Below are positions 61,072 to 64,000 of a stretch of 64,000 nt of DNA, one piece after another. The stretch's first letter is position 1; each line of letters starts with the position of its first letter. The notes beneath the pieces are model-generated. The model worked only from the letters and a program-made list of their open reading frames with translations. It made no database searches and was not told the DNA's origin. The stretch comes from Rhodocyclaceae bacterium (lineage in GTDB: Bacteria > Pseudomonadota > Gammaproteobacteria > Burkholderiales > Rhodocyclaceae), in assembly GCA_023230455.1 (NCBI GenBank), contig JALNXH010000003.1, forward strand, positions 1 to 64,000, in the 5' to 3' direction. A program made the position numbers and the translations under genes.

Positions 61072-61473
61072 ATGAGCCTCAAGCTGCTATTCCGGGTGCT
61101 GGCCGCGCTGTTCGGTTGGTTGTGTCTTTCGGCCCATGCCGCCGAGGTGTTTGTGATCTGCAACTCGGGCGTTCAGATCGCTGCGCCGGAAATCAAGGAA
61201 GTGTTTACGGGCGACAAGCAGTTTGCCGGTACGCTGAAACTCAACCCGGTGGACAACGGTCCGCTACAGGCAGCATTCTTATCCGCCGTGCTCAAGCTGG
61301 ATACGCTGCGCTACAACATGATATGGACCAAGAAATCATTCAGGGAAGGGATCAATCCGCCGCCGGTGAAGTCCGGCGATAGCGATGTTCTCGATTTCGT
61401 CCGCAAGACGCCGGGGGCTATCGGCTATGTCTCGTCCGCTCCGAGCGGTGTGACTGTAATTCAAAAATTCTGA
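61072..61473 (+). CDS. Small PstS-like periplasmic binding domain protein
   Basis: 133 residues, signal peptide ending SAHA. AEVFVICNSGVQIAAPEIKE, VFTGDKQFAG and TPGAIGYVSSAPSGV match the short PBP-like proteins annotated as phosphate ABC transporter substrate-binding family. It is about half the length of a full PstS and lacks a visible partner transporter. With the preceding porin it forms a likely two-gene unit, for example binding an anion or acting as porin accessory. Confidence 0.8.
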   Translation: MSLKLLFRVLAALFGWLCLSAHAAEVFVICNSGVQIAAPEIKEVFTGDKQFAGTLKLNPVDNGPLQAAFLSAVLKLDTLRYNMIWTKKSFREGINPPPVKSGDSDVLDFVRKTPGAIGYVSSAPSGVTVIQKF

Positions 61474-61648
61474 AGCCCTGCCTGCCATAAAATCCGCATA
61501 CGCCGTTTGGTCGGACGGCATGTCGCCGGTGACGGGATGCGTTGCAGGGATTTTCCATGCGGCAGTTTCACGACCGTCTTTCCTGGCCTGTTTCCTGCTG
61601 GCTTTCCCCGGATGTATCTGATGTCCCTTAATATTCTCGGAGATGGGA

Positions 61649-63610
61649 ATGCTTCCTGAAATAGGCCATTTCGCCCTGATTCTGGCCCTGGCGATTGCGC
61701 TGGTGCAAAGTGCCGGCCCTTTGAGCGGGGTCATCCTCGGCAATCGCCGGCTTGCCGCGCTGGCACGTCCCGCCGCTGCCGTCCACGCGCTGCTGGTGTT
61801 CATTGCCTTCGCATGTCTGACGCAGTCGTTCATTGCCAACGATTTTTCGGTGCGCTACGTGGCCGAACATTCCAATACCCTGCTGCCGACCTTCTACAAG
61901 GTGACGGCGGTCTGGGGCGGCCATGAGGGATCGATGTTGCTCTGGGTGACGATACTCGCCGCCTGGTCGGTTGCGGTTGCGGCCTTCAGTCGGCGCCTGC
62001 CGCAGGACATGGTGGCTTCGGTTCTGGGAGTGATGGGCGTAGTCAGCGTAGGGTTTTTGCTATTTTTGCTGCTGACCTCTAATCCCTTCGCCCGCTTGCT
62101 GCCGGCGGCGCCAGACGGGCGCGACCTGAATCCGCTGCTTCAGGACCCCGGCATGGCGATCCACCCGCCGCTGCTCTACATGGGCTATGTCGGCTTTTCC
62201 GTCGCCTTTGCCTTCGCGGTGTCCGCCCTGATCCGCGGCCGCCTCGATACGGCCTGGGCGCGCTGGTCGCGGCCATGGACCACCACTGCCTGGGTGTTTT
62301 TGACACTGGGGATCGCCCTTGGCTCGTGGTGGGCCTATTACGAACTGGGCTGGGGCGGCTGGTGGTTCTGGGATCCGGTCGAGAACGCCTCGTTTATGCC
62401 TTGGCTGGTCGGGACTGCGTTGATCCACTCGCTGGCGGTGACCGAAAAGCGCGGTTGTTTCAAGAATTGGACGGTGTTCCTCGCGATACTGGCGTTTTCG
62501 CTTTCGTTGATGGGGACCTTTCTCGTCCGCTCCGGGGTGCTGACGTCGGTGCATGCGTTTGCGACCGACCCCAAGCGGGGGATCTTCGTTCTGATCCTGC
62601 TGGCCATCACCATCGGGGTGTCGCTCACGCTGTTCGCCTGGCGCGCACCTAAAGTCGGACTGGGCGGCGGCTTCGGGCTGCTGTCGCGCGAATCGTTGCT
62701 GCTGGTCAACAACATCCTGCTTCTGGCGGCGGCGGGGGCGGTGTTCTTCGGCACCCTCTATCCGCTGTTTCTCGATGCGCTGGGGCTGGGCAAGCTCTCC
62801 GTCGGCCCACCGTATTTCGAGGCCGTCTTCGTTCCGCTGATGGCGCCGGTGATCCTGCTGCTAGGCATTGGGCCGTTCGCGCGCTGGAAGCAGGCGCGGG
62901 CCGCGGATTTCCTGCCTCTGCTGCCGCGGCTTGCGGTTGCCGCCGCCGTGCTGGCGCTGCTGCTGCCGCTGACCATGGGGCGATGGGCGCCGCTGGTCGC
63001 GCTTGGGGCGCTGCTCGGCGGCTGGGCGGTGGTGACGGGCATTGCCCAGATTGCGCTGCGGCTGAAGGGCGGCGGTAGCGTCCTCGGCCGGCTTGCGGCG
63101 ATACCCCGCAGCCAGTGGGGCATGGCGGTTGCACATATCGGAATCGGCGTATTCATCTTTGGCGTCACGTTCGTCAAGGGATACGAGCGCACGAACGAAG
63201 TGCGCATGCGCGTGGGAGATACGACGGCGGTCGCCGATTACCAGTTCAAGCTCCTGAGCCTGGAGGAAGTCAAAGGCCCCAATTACGTCGCCGCCCAGGC
63301 GCAGATGGAAGTCAGCCGCGATGGCCGTGTGTTGACCACCCTGAAGCCGGAGAAGCGGCTGTATGTCGTGCAGCGCATGCCAATGACCGAGGCCGCCATC
63401 GACTTCGGCCTGTTCAAGGATCTGTACGTGTCGATGGGTGAGGCGGTCGATGCCGAAACCTGGATCGTGCGCGTGCAATACAAACCGCTGGTCGTCTGGA
63501 TATGGCTCGGCTGCCTGCTGATGGCGATCGGCGGGGGGGTCGCCGCCAGCGACCGGCGCTACAGACTGACGGCTTCCCGCACGGTCGCCGCCGCTGCGGT
63601 AAAGGCCTGA
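61649..63610 (+). CDS. ccmF: CcmF-like heme lyase (System I cytochrome c maturation)
   Basis: 653 residues, near the 647 of E. coli CcmF. Start MLPEIGHFALIL at 61649 has CGGAG 6-10 nt upstream and matches the family; ATG 61643 has no ribosome-site spacing. The WWD domain is perfect: GWGGWWFWDPVENASFMPWL near 227-250, with conserved His before and after (AIHPPLLYMGYVG; VGTALIHSLAVTEKR). It ligates heme to apocytochrome c with CcmH/CcmI. A CcmG/DsbE gene follows after 7 bp, the usual order ccmF-ccmG. NrfE is a close relative and cannot be excluded. Confidence 0.92.
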   Translation: MLPEIGHFALILALAIALVQSAGPLSGVILGNRRLAALARPAAAVHALLVFIAFACLTQSFIANDFSVRYVAEHSNTLLPTFYKVTAVWGGHEGSMLLWVTILAAWSVAVAAFSRRLPQDMVASVLGVMGVVSVGFLLFLLLTSNPFARLLPAAPDGRDLNPLLQDPGMAIHPPLLYMGYVGFSVAFAFAVSALIRGRLDTAWARWSRPWTTTAWVFLTLGIALGSWWAYYELGWGGWWFWDPVENASFMPWLVGTALIHSLAVTEKRGCFKNWTVFLAILAFSLSLMGTFLVRSGVLTSVHAFATDPKRGIFVLILLAITIGVSLTLFAWRAPKVGLGGGFGLLSRESLLLVNNILLLAAAGAVFFGTLYPLFLDALGLGKLSVGPPYFEAVFVPLMAPVILLLGIGPFARWKQARAADFLPLLPRLAVAAAVLALLLPLTMGRWAPLVALGALLGGWAVVTGIAQIALRLKGGGSVLGRLAAIPRSQWGMAVAHIGIGVFIFGVTFVKGYERTNEVRMRVGDTTAVADYQFKLLSLEEVKGPNYVAAQAQMEVSRDGRVLTTLKPEKRLYVVQRMPMTEAAIDFGLFKDLYVSMGEAVDAETWIVRVQYKPLVVWIWLGCLLMAIGGGVAASDRRYRLTASRTVAAAAVKA

Positions 63611-63617
63611 GGACGTC

Positions 63618-64000
63618 ATGCGAAGATTTCTGTTTCCCCTCGTCGCGTTCCTGATCCTGATCGGTTTTTTTGCCGCAGGTCTGCGGCTGAATCCGCGCGA
63701 GGTTCCGTCGCCGCTGATCGGCAAGCCGGCGCCGGCCTTCCGGCTCACCCAATTGCACAATCCGGGGGCCTCGATTTCCCCGGAAGACATGAAGGGCAAA
63801 GTATGGCTGCTCAATGTCTGGGCGTCCTGGTGCGTCTCCTGCCGCCAGGAGCACCCCGTCCTTTTGCAGTATTCGCAAACCCTGCCGATCGTCGGCCTCG
63901 ACTACAAGGACGAACGCGCGGCTGGGATTGCCTGGCTGAAAGACTTGGGCGATCCCTATCTGATGTCCGCCTTCGACAGCGATGGCCGGGTAGGTATCGA
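63618..64000 (+). CDS. ccmG: CcmG/DsbE-like thiol:disulfide protein (3' end cut by window)
   Basis: At least 127 residues before the window edge. A single N-terminal membrane anchor (RRFLFPLVAFLILIGFFAAG) is followed by a thioredoxin fold with LIGKPAPAFRLTQLHNPG, WLLNVWASWCVSC and GLDYKDERAAGIAWL, the usual pattern of CcmG. The active site is WCVSC; the dithiol reduces apocytochrome CXXCH cysteines before heme attachment. It directly follows ccmF and continues past 64000. Confidence 0.9.
   Translation, partial: MRRFLFPLVAFLILIGFFAAGLRLNPREVPSPLIGKPAPAFRLTQLHNPGASISPEDMKGKVWLLNVWASWCVSCRQEHPVLLQYSQTLPIVGLDYKDERAAGIAWLKDLGDPYLMSAFDSDGRVGI

Noticed and set aside
1..64000. CRISPR arrays, tRNA/rRNA genes, transposases, prophage genes
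   Set aside because: None recognised on either strand; short inverted repeats found are better explained as terminators or operators.

Overview
The window is GC-rich, densely coded bacterial chromosome from a Gram-negative organism. Lipoproteins, an outer-membrane efflux channel, a TonB-dependent receptor and porins all point to an outer membrane. The liu (leucine/isovalerate) genes with a divergent TetR regulator, bacteriohemerythrin, many c-type cytochromes and CcmF/CcmG fit a respiratory betaproteobacterium of the Rhodocyclales type. That placement is inferred from gene content, not from a marker gene. No rRNA, tRNA, CRISPR array, transposase or phage gene was seen.

Layout. 1-6.8 kb is acyl-CoA/lipid catabolism: the end of an acyl-CoA dehydrogenase, an SDR protein that has lost its catalytic Tyr/Lys, an acyl-CoA ligase, a TetR regulator with two matching operator-like palindromes, an alpha-methylacyl-CoA racemase-type enzyme and a tyrosine-phosphatase-like protein. 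This part is less GC-rich by eye and holds apparent gene relics and an AT-rich block at 4.1-4.75 kb. 6.9-13.2 kb is a TetR-controlled RND efflux operon. 13.3-16.2 kb has two outer-membrane barrels. 16.3-22.7 kb is the leucine/isovalerate operon liuABCD with a divergent TetR regulator. 23-31.5 kb is c-di-GMP signalling: a hemerythrin translationally coupled to a CHASE-PAS-GGDEF-EAL protein, a stand-alone CHASE-like membrane protein, and a very large PAS/GAF/GGDQF/EAL protein.

31.5-64 kb is the most notable part. It is a large electron-transfer locus with nine multiheme c-type cytochromes carrying 38 CXXCH motifs (3, 3, 4, 4, 3, 4, 3, 3 and 11). Among them are three beta-propeller proteins, a periplasmic parvulin-type prolyl isomerase, a 720-residue outer-membrane barrel candidate, System II cytochrome c assembly proteins (ResB/CcsA) and, further on, CcmF/CcmG of System I. 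Between the two assembly systems lie a glycan-type unit (GT9, DegT aminotransferase, radical SAM, GT87-like) and two tandem, degenerate relatives of heme-copper oxidase subunit I, the second fused to a TPR domain.

The combination of tetraheme cytochromes, prolyl isomerase, barrel and beta-propellers resembles, as I recall the literature, the omcS-companion (osc) gene set needed for cytochrome nanowires in Geobacter. I infer an extracellular electron transfer or cytochrome-filament assembly locus. The degenerate oxidase-like pair would be a candidate link between quinones and periplasmic cytochromes, and the neighbouring c-di-GMP proteins may tie it to surface attachment or oxygen level.
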